The translations under genes and the position numbers were made by a program. Below are positions 10,721 through 23,900 of a DNA stretch of 64,000 nt, in pieces; position 1 is the first letter of the stretch; each line of letters opens with the position of its first letter. Location: NCBI GenBank assembly GCA_903813345.2, contig CAIIXF020000011.1, positions 3,310,571 through 3,374,570 on the forward strand, written 5' to 3'. Source of the stretch: Owenia fusiformis (Eukaryota; Annelida; Polychaeta; Sabellida; Oweniidae). Below the pieces are notes generated by a model that did no database searches, was not told where the DNA came from, and was given only the letters and a program-made list of their open reading frames with translations.

Positions 10721-11968
10721 ATCAAACAAGAATACGTTACTACCTAAACGTGACTTCAAATAAAAATAACACATCTTGGTGTTTGTTTGACTGCTATTTG
10801 TTGTTGCTTTGTTTACTGCTTATTAAGGTGAGCGATACCACTTGTGTGTCTCCCGCATCATAGTCGCACTATAGGTCATGCAACCATAGGCGGTGAAACC
10901 ATAACGCCCCTATATGTCAATGGCAATATCATAACATTGTATGATGCCTGAGAACGATATCATATCTGAAACGAAAATTTCAAAATTAGTATGCGTGTAA
11001 GAGGAGATAAGGGGAGAGCGGGTCAAAAATGGCCGTGTGTCAAGAGGGGACACATACATGTCAAAGTGCTTATCTGGTCACAGAACGGCCTCATGGTCGA
11101 CACTCTTGTAGTGTGTGTCATAGTAAAAAATACATATGCTCGTCAGCAATCAATTAAAGTAAATACCTGTACTAGTGTTTTCCTAAAGTTTCTTCAGTTA
11201 CACTTAGCTTAATGAAACGAACAATGCATAATATATTCATGGAGCGTTGTTTCCAAATAATTGCCTAATCTACCCTGCTTTTTAAGGTAGAAGAAAACTA
11301 TGTGTTTTATAAATTTTATTGTAAATAGACAAATACTGTCTGCATTATACTATCTTATTCAAATGTTTATTTTGACCTTGGAACGATACCCAAGGGTAAA
11401 CTTTTTTAATGTTTATATATTTTTATGGAAATTCGAGCAAAGTGCCTTTACTATACTTTTAAATGTGATAGGTACCATTTTTTAAAGTTATAAATAACGT
11501 TCTTATGTGAATCAAGCTTTTTATACATGTTTTGAGCATTTAAGTGTTTCACAAATAAAAACCATTAAACTGATATAAACATCGTACAAATAAAACGAAA
11601 GAATTTAGGCTTAGGACATTTATGATAAGAATGATCAAGTTGTACATCTCATTGATCAACTTAACCTGACTTCACTCGTCCTGATGACCAATCATACACT
11701 TTTATTCGGGGCAATACGGACAATGGAGATACTTTTCAAGTATCGGACAAACACAGCGTTGTGGACACGTTAAGTTAAACGAGACTACGTTAAACTGATT
11801 TAAAAAAGTAGTTTGTACTTTCGAGTACAACCGTTTAAAATCTACTATAGAGCTCTTTGTACTTATATATTTAAACATTGAAACTAAACTTAAAATCAAT
11901 CGTAGTATGGATCTATAGAATAGTTTTGGATATTAACCTATAGTAGGTATTCGTAAAGTTGTGAGGAA

Positions 11969-14900
11969 ATGGATTATCAGGAAAGTGGTATAAGGAGTAG
12001 GTGCAGGCGGATAGGATCTGAGCTGTGGGCTTTTAGGCAAACATTTTTCATCATATGCACTCCACTTTTACTACTCCCGCTTCCATTAGCTATCCCGACA
12101 CAGGTGTGTAGTATAACGATACTCTCTTTTTTATAACGACTATAAAGGGTTAGAGAACTCTTAATGGGGGAGGGGTCTATCGAGTGCCTGTTCTCAATAT
12201 ATTAACCAATTTGTCTCAGGTTTAACAGGGGTGAGCGAGCGTATGCTGTCCCCTTGAATACACAAGTGACCTTTTACCATATTTCAAAAGACCCTTCTAC
12301 ATAGTTCAACATGTCGCTGATAAACTATCCTAGTCTGTCCAATTTTTGTGGCAGACAGCCCTATTGTGCTCGCCTACCTTACTGAGTAGAAATTAATATT
12401 TTGATTAACGGCACTTGTTAATCGTTATTATTCAGATTATCAATATTACAATTTGCAGTTAGCGAATTATGGCTACATCCTGATAGTCATCTAGTGACTG
12501 ACTGAGGTACTATTAGTCTGTATGACGTCATTAGTTCATTTTAGTTTATAAATATTTATATTTCAGCAATACTATCTAAGGTGTACATTTTTTCTGATTG
12601 TTCTCTATATTGACATCATGTGATTTTCAGCCAGCTTATTGCGGCTATATCCTTTTGTTGATGGCTATCTGGTGGGTGAGTGAAGCACTACCAATCTCTG
12701 TGACGTCATTGGTTCCATTGTTTGGCCTCCCATTGCTTGGTGTCGTCCCTGCAGGCCAAGTTTGCCTTAATTATATGAAGGTCGGTTTTAAAATTCATTG
12801 CTTGAAATTGTTTTTGATAAGAATCTATTGTCGGCTATTGAGAACAAAACAATTTATTTCATGTTATTTGACATTAATAATTTACTGCGTTATGTCAACT
12901 CACTATCGGTGACATATCATTATACAAAATATATACTACAGGGTGTCAAAAAACAACAGCATCCCCCCCCCTCTACAGCAAAATGCACTTCATGTTACAT
13001 AGAGTGTCATATCCCATCAGAAATACATCCTTACTGTATCCATTTTCAAGAGGGCCCCTATACATCAATTTCCATACCCTGTCTTTCACATTGAACTTAT
13101 ATTCTCAATGTAGTTGAGATCTGGCCTATTTCCTCTATATTTGTCATTTCCAAGATTTGACCTTAAACCAGTATAAAGTAGCAAACAAAGTACTGAAGTA
13201 ACAAAAGGGATTTTTTGCTGTTGATGGGGATGCCAGTTTTTTTGACACCCTGTACAACATTTTTCTGGATTTGGTTCGGTGTTCGGGGGTCGGCGTTTGG
13301 CGTCAGTAACAAATGCACGGTAGTGACATTTTACACGTTAATGCATCGTTTTCAATTCGCAAAACTCAGACACAATTTCTTCAAATAAGGTTTCCTTATT
13401 TAGAAAATGAACTACATGAATTCGAATGGGATAAACCTCATATTTCTAGTTACAATAACGTTATGTTTATTAAAAGTCGTATCTCATTGCAGAATGCAAA
13501 TGTATTGTTTCTCGGCGGTATAACAGTAGCGATAGCTATTGAAAGATGGAACCTTCACAAACGTATAGCGTTTAGGATTCTCCTTGTGTCTGGCTCGAAA
13601 CCAATATGGTAAGAAACATGGCATCACCATCAACCTATAACAATGTAAATGTATCCCTTTGATTATATCAAATCCCTATATGAAACACAATATATATCAT
13701 TGATACGGTATTAGCTACGAATGAGGAATTGTAATGTACACACAAAAATGAAGGGGGGGGGGGGTATTGCTAGTTCGTGCCTTGTTAAACGTTTTAAAAG
13801 CTATTTAAATTGCATTGGTGCGAAAATTTAACTGATATCCCAATACTATCTGTGAGGTTAAGCGTTTAGTGACATTCATACTTGTTTTAACTCATGCGCA
13901 TACTATAAATTTATTTAGTCATTCTATATATCTATATACGTTTATCGTTTACACAATGAACACATAGAGCTCAAGGTCTTACGTTTTACTGTTACTGCCT
14001 ACCAGTGTCTTATCATATATATCATAGTACGCATCTTTTCTAATACATGTTTTAAACGTTTACACCGACTTTAAATGAAAATTCAAGATGATGGCTAATC
14101 ATATTTATAAAGTCTGAAACAAAAATGAAAATGGCCTCTCTGCCGAATTATAGTCCAAAAAATCTTCATACTGTGTTTATATTGTTAGTGATTTCGTTTC
14201 TATTTAGTACCCGGGTACTACTATCAAATCCGGGAATTACTATCAAAACCGGGAATTTACTATCAAACCCGGGAATTTACTAACAAACCCGGGAATTGCT
14301 ATTAATACAGCATTTCTGCAGTTTACATTTTTGTCCAGTGTACTAGGTTAATGTTATTATATAGTAGTGAGTAATGATACTGACTCACAGTCTAGTGTTG
14401 ATCAAGGTTCATTCTTGGTAGGGTCTGGGAAACCAGACTCTAAAGAGAACTGGGAACTGTTTCTCTGAGCTAGAGCCGTATTCGTTAAAAGTAATAACCT
14501 GAAATGTTATAATGGTCCTCTTTCGATTCGTAACTACTATACAAACTTGCCCCTAACAGATAATGTTAGTAACTCAGTTCCGCTTATGGTACCCGGCACT
14601 TCTAATCTGTAAATTGCACATGCCGTGTAATGCTTTTCGTCCAGTGTATTCTATTCCTCAGGTTCATAAATGAAGGAAAAAAACTGTAGTTCATGTTTAA
14701 GTTTATCTGAACACTACACAAAGATGGGTAATTGATAAAATCATATCTTCTTTACCTTGATGTAGAATTTCAAGTGATGATATTGCCTAATAATGACAGA
14801 AACTAACATTATTTTGTTCAAAGCATGTTTTCCAAATTTTTAACAGCCATTTTGATTTTGAACCACGTGATCGTCGTGTCTTTCGACCAATCAGCAATGA

Positions 14901-17900
14901 TGATGACGTGTTCCAGTCATAGAAAATTTCGTTTAGTGTACGTGTATATCTGTCTCCTAGGTTGATGTTAGGGTTTATGTTAGTCACGTGGTTCCTCTCC
15001 ATGTGGATCAGTAATACTGCAACAACAGCAATGATGATACCCGTTATACAAGCTGTTTTAGATCAACTTGATCCAGCGAATACACCAGATTTTCAGGACG
15101 TCCCTGAAACTCCTCAAGATGGTAAGCTTTCTCATTTCGATACTGTATGCAAACCTGAATTAATATTGATTACAAAAGAGATGTGAAAACAAGCTGTTTT
15201 AGATCAACTTGATCCAGCGAATACACCAGATATTCAAGACGTCCCTGAAACACCCCAAGGTGGTAAGCTCGGTCAAACATTCTCATTTTGTTCATATAAA
15301 GAGAATATAACTCAGGAAATAGATATTGTATGCAAACCTGAATTAATATTGAGAAACGTTTCTTGTCCATGAGGGAACCTAAATAGATCAGAAAGAAATA
15401 CCGGTAGTTTGAATTATCATTGTTACACATTCAGTCAAAGTTAGACATACATCGATCACATCTAAAGATATTATGGTATTAAAATAGTTATGAACCTTTA
15501 CATTCTCAAAAAATCTTAAATGAAGAAGGTTAAAATGATAAAATAAAAAACGTTCACTAGACAAACAGGTTGGAATTAACACATAATAATCAGCGATTAA
15601 TTTTTTAGAATAATCATTAATAACCAGACACAGTCTGATCTTGACCTAGTTATAACTTTTTAAGGCTAGATACAATGGCAACAGGCATGGCCTTGCGATA
15701 ATCACTTTTTTCTTTACTGAATAACCGACCAACTGATTATCGTGACTGATTAAACTTCAAAGGGCTAATTACAAATGACACTGCTGGAATACAATCTCTT
15801 GTCTAAATAAAATGATCAACCTGTCTGTGATAAGAAGTATAAAGGAATTTAAAATGTATCTAATATATTATACAATTAGACAGACTGGCTATTCTAATCC
15901 GTTATGAAAAGCCATTTGTTTTTTCCACTACAGGATGTTTCTACGGAAGTTAATTTGTTTATCTTAGTGTTATAGGCATTGTCCCTTGACGCTTTTATGA
16001 AATAAATGAACTTTGTGATGGACTACAATTGTATATTTTTACATTACATTATTTTCATTTTAGGTGTCTCTTATTACATGTAGTTGCATAGCAGAAGTCA
16101 AATGTTATTCTCTCCGTGTGCCGAAAGCACTTATACCCGTAGCCAAGGGGTGGGGGTGGTTCAAGGAGTGCGAGTGAACAGAATTCGAATTGAATACAAA
16201 ATAGATACGTAGCATATAAATATATAAGTAAATAATGTCTAGCCAAGTCTTCTTTCATTTTCTGAACTTCAAATGCGCCTTTTGACGTGTGGTAACAAAA
16301 TACAAAATAAATAGTTATGTTTGTCCAGCTTGTTTTTTATATTAATTTGGCAATAAAACATGCATAAAGAGATAACAAATTGTGCACTGTGCACAACACG
16401 AATCCCCTCCCCGATCGGGTCGCGTTTACTGTGTATGTAATAATGTACAAAAGTAATGTAATAAAGACAATAATGCCCCCCCCCCTATTGCAACATTTTG
16501 TCAATTAATAGTATTAGCTCGGAGCATCAACACACGTTTGATTGAAATAATTCAAATCAAAGTTCCAAATGAATAAAGATAATGAAGGTTCTGTTTGACA
16601 TTCGAGAACAAGAATTTGTCCAGTCAAAAATAGATTTCTAATATTTGATTTTGATTAGATGTATTTATTGATCCTTGTTTTTAAAACTTCAGATGGTTCA
16701 CTCAATTCTGAAGTAAACAAAAAATAATCCTATACACGATTACTTGGTTCCCATGATACTGCCTATAACCTATAATACTCATTTATCAAAACAAATATTA
16801 ATTAATATGTCCGTCTGATTACATTTTGTTCCCTGACTCAAACTAAGCAAACCCCGATTACAGTTCTTAATTCTCCACTTGAAACGATTTAGCCAACATG
16901 ATACAATATGAAATTTGATTAATTATACATGTATAAAACCTATTGTTATCAAAACCCATAAATGCTCACAGATATAGTTTATTGATGGCTAATAACAGAT
17001 ATCAGGGGCGTAGCCAGCTTTCAGTCAGGAGGGAGTGCGATTGCCAAAAATATTTCGGTTTTCATTCGGGGGGGGTGCGATTGTGACATAAACAGGGGGG
17101 TGCGATTATGACATAAACAAGCCAAAAATGATTTTTATATTGAATTTTACAAAAACTGGATGCGAGTTCCTTCCAAAGTGAGCTAGAAGCTTCAAATAAA
17201 AAGCATTTAAAAGCTCTTTGAGTCCTCTTTCTCAGGGTTTGATTTTTATTGGTTTTCGCAACCCCCCCCCCTCCCCCTCCTCCTTGGCTACGCCTATGGA
17301 TATTTAGAAAGTTTCAAATAAATAACTCAGCAACCAACCACGCAAGTAACCAACCAAGCAAACGACCATCCAAGCAAGCAGGAAACTAAACAAGTAAAAA
17401 AGCAAACCATGCAACTTAGAAATAAAGCAAGCAAACAACCGACAAACCAACCAAGCAAGTAGCTAATTAAACTCTAATGCAAGAAACCAAGGAAGCAGCA
17501 AAGCAACAAAGAAAGAATTTTAGCAAGTAAACGGCCAATCAAGCAATCAATCGTGCTAATAAACAAGCAAACAAACAATCTACCATCCAAGCAACTAATT
17601 AACATAATTCAATAAAATCAAAATTTAACCTTGCGCACATTTGCTCTACGGTAATAATGAGTAATATATAACTATCATATTGATTGCATTTATTAAACAC
17701 AGAAATGAAACACATTGGAGCATAGTTAAATAATTGGGGATGGGAGGGGGTAGTGAACACAAGGGATACTGAATTCTTCCTCTTAAACTTAAATTTCAGT
17801 GCTTGAATGAAGGCTTCCCTTTAACAGATTTAGGGAGTTTCACTACTAGTTTCACTGAGATTGAATTTTTTCAATTGCCTTTGTTATAACATCTTATTTC

Positions 17901-20900
17901 AATACACTGGATATTATGTAAAAGTATTGATGTGTATTTCTTATTCCCGACAATCGAATTTCATATCAAATATTTTAATTATAGTTTTACAGTGGTATCA
18001 CAACGTTATTAATTGCTTCAATATATGCAACACATTTACAAGATTTTAGATTCGACTTTCTACACGATGATAAAATATTTTCTTGGTGATATTCTTTAAT
18101 TACTACTAATTAGTATAAACTATTGATTAAATTGCAGAAATCTGCTGCGTGATAATTGTTAATGAAAAATCTCGAATCCTGGTAATTGAAGTTGGACAGC
18201 TAAATAAAATCTAACATTAAATGAAATTCTAAAAGTGTGTTTCTTTTATTTTTTGTTTGGTTGATAATGAATTATAAAAATGATGTTTGAATAAAAAATT
18301 CAATTTCGCAAAAATTCATATTATTTAGCTAGACAAAGGCTATAGTTTGTTTATTCAACCTGATAATAATTGGGTGAATAATCACTTGACATAATAATCA
18401 GTTGGAATATTTTGCCATTGGCTACACATTAATAAGAATTGATTATCGTAATAGCCAGTGAAAACACTGGTTATTGTTGATTAATAAGTCTTGATAATCA
18501 GCGATAACCACCAATAATAGTCTCGATAATAGGTTTTAACCAGATAATAATCATTTATTCACTGATTATTTGTGATTAAAATTGTTTATATTTGGTCACT
18601 TCGCCCAGTGGTTGACATTTTAAGCTTATCTAGATAGTCATCCAAATCAATTGGAAACTGATATAGCGACCCGAGACACTTTAATGTGGCTTCGGGATTG
18701 CCTACAATATCGACTGATTTGAAAACATTGTCATTTAATTGTTTTTCATATTATACTTTACAGGTGCAGTATTAATCCTCGAACCAACCTCTCCAACTCT
18801 GAGTGAGTATGTATACATTAAAGTTAAGAAACATCGGAAGTGCGATCACTTCCGCAAATGATCCGTAAATTAAACAATAAATAACTGTTTTGAGGGTATA
18901 GTTCAGGTCGAAATGCAATTCTTATTTCAGATGAAGAAAAATCTCTGTTAGGGACTACCACAGAATCTGACATTGACGACATCAGTTTTTCAAATAACAA
19001 AAGGTACTTAAGCATTGTTTTAAAACGTGTCTAGAGGTCAGACTAACACTTTTTAAACTTCGGGCTCTTCTAAGTCCAATTCATGATGCATAACTGTGGA
19101 AAATGTATTGAAACAAGAAATGTTTTTACTAAATTCTCGAATAACTCTGGTCTAATTAAGTAAATTGTTTTCTTAATGTAGAAAATCAGCACTAGACTAC
19201 AAAGATCTCGAGGCCAGTATGAACAATGAAGCATTAAATGATAACAATACATACGACCTACCGTATGAAACAGAAGAAGCCACGAAGGGTGATAGAGCGG
19301 AATTTGAGGTTGGAGTTCCAGAAGAAAAATGTTTGACTCAAGAAGAAAAAGACTTCATCAACATTACAAAAGGCATGAATATATGTGTGTGCTTTGCTGC
19401 AAATATTGGTGGTGTAGCTACCTTAACGGGGACTGCTCCTAATTTGGTATTACAAGAATATGTCACAGGGTATGTGAAGTTCTTACGGCGTTCGAATCCA
19501 ACAACGAGTAATTGAATATCTTAATATTATTGTAAAGACATTGATGTGGTTCTAAATTTGCCATCATAATTGCTTGGCTTGGTTTCAAATTGTTAGTTAA
19601 TTAATATATTACATAACATATTTTGTTCTATTGTGATTTCTCGACCATATGACTGTTTCTCTGAAAAGAGTATCCACTTTTTACTTGCCCGAATCAGAGT
19701 GTGCATGTTATAATCACCTCGACGAATCATATATTTTTATTCTTTCAGGCTTTATAAGGCCCATGACAAAGACGACCCTATCAGTTTTACAGGATGGATG
19801 GCATTCGGCCTACCATTTGCAAGTATAGCGATAGTATTATGTTGGATATGGCTACAGTTGTTTTTCTTTGGTATTAAACAGTGAGTCCACTATTAAGCAG
19901 CCCAACTAAAAATTTAATTGATAAATATGTTAAAGTCAGAAGGGAGGGCCAAGTGAAGAAAAGTTTGACTACCGACTATGAACTTGAATCACTAGTTGTT
20001 TGAATATTTGCTAATACAAACGAGAGAATTGTCTTTAGAGGCCATTTAAAAAGCAGGAGTGTACATTGCTTTTGGCCAGCAGTGATGGTTTTTGCCTTTC
20101 TCAAATTCGTAAAACTCTCAATGAATGATAACTTAAGTCAACTACATTCTTCCAAATGTTTTTAGTTTGGATAAAAAAACACGTCGCTCTCGGAATACTG
20201 ACAGAGGTCTCTTGGTTTGCTCTGTCGACTTTTTGTATACGGACAATATGATAGCCTCGGAAGAACTGCTCTGCTAGGGGTACGATGGAATTACTCTCGA
20301 TATTTGTTTGCATTTTTTTTATCTAGGTCAGTATTTGGTTTTTGTTTTCGGAAGAAAGGCGTCCAAATGAATGATTCTCGGAAAGAGGAAGCAGTGAAGA
20401 GCGTTTTGAGAAAGGAGTATGAAAAACTAGGACCAATGTCGTAAGTGAAACACAGAATAACATCGTTTTACTTCATGTAAAGACTGTTTTAGTGTAACAG
20501 TGAATAGTGCCTTAGTTTTTTTGTGCATGAGATCATTAACAGAGATTTTTTTTAAATTATTCTTTCAAGTACTGGAATGTATATCTAAAATTGCTTCATT
20601 GGATTCTTTGCTATTTCCTCGATTTCAGGTTTGCAGAATGGGTAGTTCTGACTAATTTTCTCATACTGGCAGCTCTTTGGCTGACACGGGATCCAAGATT
20701 TGTTCCGGGATGGGGGACGTTGTTTAAGAAAGGGTAAGCTACGTTACGTTACTTCAACTTGGATAAAAGTGGTAAGGAGCATCATCTGAGTGTAAAAGTT
20801 TACTTGTAGGTCTAATCGACCGTACATTTTGTTCCATATCTCAATTATGAATTAATAAACTGGCGTGTTACGTTTTAGTTTCGTCACAGATTCAACAGTT

Positions 20901-23900
20901 TCTATCCTTATCTGTGTTCTGCTGTTTATTTGTCCATCCAGACGTCCAACGTTCTTTTGCTGTAGAAGATATGGAGGTATGAAGTATTTTCAATTTTCTA
21001 TTTAGTCAGCATACTCAGCCTGTCCAAGTTTTTTTTATTTCTGTTGTGAGAGGTCCTTTATTTAAATAGAGGTCCTTTATTTTTATTATCGTATATAAAC
21101 TATTGTGACTTTTTAAAATTCAATCCAAAATCAAAACAAATGCAATTATTTTTCTGATAAATAATTGGAATTGGAATGTTGCAATTACCGAATAGGATAG
21201 GACAAAATCTATGTGGAATAGTTTTGGTCACAACCAAGGTAGCATTTGCAAAATCAACTTTGGCTGGTGGATTAACCTACTCCATTCATATATATATTGT
21301 TTGGTTAAACAACAATTTTAAATGGAAAAAAACATATCCTTTTCTATAAAAACTGGATTAAGTCAGGATTTATATATCTGAACGATTTTTTTGATGATAA
21401 AGGGATTTTTATTAGTGAAAAGTATGTTTTTAACAAGTTGAATGACAGAAGAAATTGGATTAAAGAATATATGATAATTAGAAGTACTATCAAAATGGCA
21501 ATGAAAAATATACAGACAAATAGAGCTCAATTCACTAATATATTTTATAAATGTGATTTTATAGTAAATGGAAAATATGAAAAATTAGAAGGAAAAAGTC
21601 AAAGTTTTTCTACAATATATTAAGAAATAAACAGTTCGAGAGATCAAATTTAGAAAATGTTTAGAGTACAATGTTCAATTTTGCAAATACAAATAATTAT
21701 TTCAAAATCATATACAGACAAAAAATAAAAGAAATGCCATGTAAAAAAAATTCTGATTTTAATTTAAAATTCTTCATAATTGTTTATACTAGTACCCCGG
21801 ACAGGTTGTATGATGCAGTCGTTTTTTACTCTATATTTGCAATAGAACAACCATTCTTATTGAAATTTTCATATTTTATTCTGGAGACAATTTCCAACAT
21901 GGAAAATAAATGTTTCACCAAAATTTCCAATTTTATGATTTTGACGGGCTTTTTTCAAAAACACTACACTGTCAATAAAATACAGGTTTTTGCTTAAACA
22001 ATTGATCTTTTGACGTCATTTCAAAGATTGCCAGTCTAGCTATTGGATTTTTGACAGCCTAAAGTCTTTCCAGATGTATTTGATGCCATATTAATTATGG
22101 CTGATTATTGTTATTCATTTTAGTCATATTCAATAGGCCTTATATTATTACAGTGCATTAGGCCAATGGAAAACTTGTCATTCTGGGTCATGTTTCTCTG
22201 AAAACGCACCCTTTTCTCCACTGGGTTTTTCCGCCACCGTCACTCAGCATGCGAGCCCGTGGCACGTAAATTGTACCATGCTTTTAACATGTCAAATCTC
22301 CCTGACAATTTCATGATCAAATTTGACACAGCTGTATTTAACATCTCTGAAGGATCTAATGCCAAGCATACTTCAAATAGAAGATTCGTAATGTTTTATT
22401 TCATTTTGGACAGTATTGAACAGTGACCGGGTTGAACTTATGTCTGTGGACAAGAAGATTGACCTCCTCTATCTGGGCTCAATCTAGGGAACGCTTCACA
22501 AAACAAGACACAGAGCAACAAAGTTTTATTGGCCTAATGCACTGTAATAATATTGAATATGACTCAAGTGAATAACAATAATCAGCCATAATTATTTATA
22601 TGGCAACAGATATATCTGGAAAGACTTTAGGTGGCCGGAAATTCCATAGCCACACAATATTTGAAATGACGCAAAAAGTTCAATTGTTCAAGCAAAAACC
22701 TGTATTTTATTGACAGTGTAGTGTTTTTGAAAAAAGCCCGTAAAAATCATAAAATTGGAAATTTTGATAAAAAATTGTTTTTCCATGTTTGAAATTGTCT
22801 CCAGAATAAAATATAAAAATGTCAATAAGAATGGTTGTTCTATTGCAAATATAGAGTGAAAAAATGACTGCATCATACAACCTGTCCAGGGTACTATGGA
22901 TACATGATTAGTAAATGGAACAGAAATATAAGTTCAACCTACATCTTTTGTAATGAAAATCACACAGCGAAACATCTTATTTTTGATTGCCAGAAGGTTA
23001 GAAATATCTGGGAAGATGTTGGAGATATTTTGAATTTTAATGTTCAGTGGAAACACATTGTTGTTGGTTTTAACACAATAGACAGAAAAACTAGAAACAG
23101 AAATATTATTTTAACTATTGTTGCAAATTCAATTTATAAAAGATGGACAAACCTTAATGAAAAGCCAGATGTCTTGAGACAAACTAATTTTAGACAGCAA
23201 GTTTTATCAGACCTTTTATCTTACAACAGTGTATTTCTACTAAATAAATTCAATATGGATTTTGATATGTTTAAAAGAATTTGTAATATTTTATAAGAAG
23301 TAAGTTTTTGTAATATTTTATAAGAAGTAAGTTAAGTGTTTTTCTGTACTTGTATTGTATATATATTTTTAATGTATTAGTTCATATGTTATATTTTTGG
23401 GAATAAAAATTGTAATAATAAAAAAAACTACTCCATTCATATTTAAATGAGTTGGACATAAGAACGTAGATTAAACCAACAGTCGGCAGTTGAATTCGCA
23501 AATGCTACCTTAGATTTTAGTTGGGAATTTACTTCCACATGGCTTATTCTGTCTGTGAGTATTTTGATGTTGGCTTTTATATAGTTCTCAAGTAGCCTTT
23601 TCTCTTTTTTAAGTATACATACTTTCAAACCTACGTTATAGATACAAGTCCTAGCGGGCCAGTAGAACCTTTACTAGACTGGGAGACGGTATGGCATAAA
23701 TTCCCATGGGGAGTCCTCATCCTGGTTGGTGGTGGATTTGCCTTAGCGGATGGAGCCAAGGTACTCTTCCTATATCCCCTCGGGTAACTTTATCGTGGTC
23801 CACAATCATATTCCAGCCTGTTTGTATTTGGAATTTCAAATGTATCGAAATAATCATTTCATCATATCCTAACTAGGGAAAAATTGAGAATAAACATAAC

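Larger units (their letters stand above)
21183..23560. mobile_element. small palindromic MITE split by a LINE
   Basis: The left arm (about 21183-21291) contains AAGGTAGCATTTGCAAAATC and TGGATTAACCTA. The right arm (about 23428-23560) contains the inverted forms GAATTCGCAAATGCTACCTT and TAGATTAAACCA. The two arms belonged to one ~240-bp foldback element before the LINE inserted in its loop. It lies in SLC13 intron 11. Confidence 0.6.

Noticed and set aside
17325-17600. Repeat-protein coding region from the AAGC/CAAC-rich tract
   Set aside because: Low-complexity DNA with stops in every frame, inside an SLC13 intron.
20217-20326. Extension of SLC13 exon 9 upstream of 20327 in the open frame starting at 20217
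   Set aside because: The ATCTAG acceptor at 20326 gives the right phase and family-like sequence; the upstream frame has no homology.
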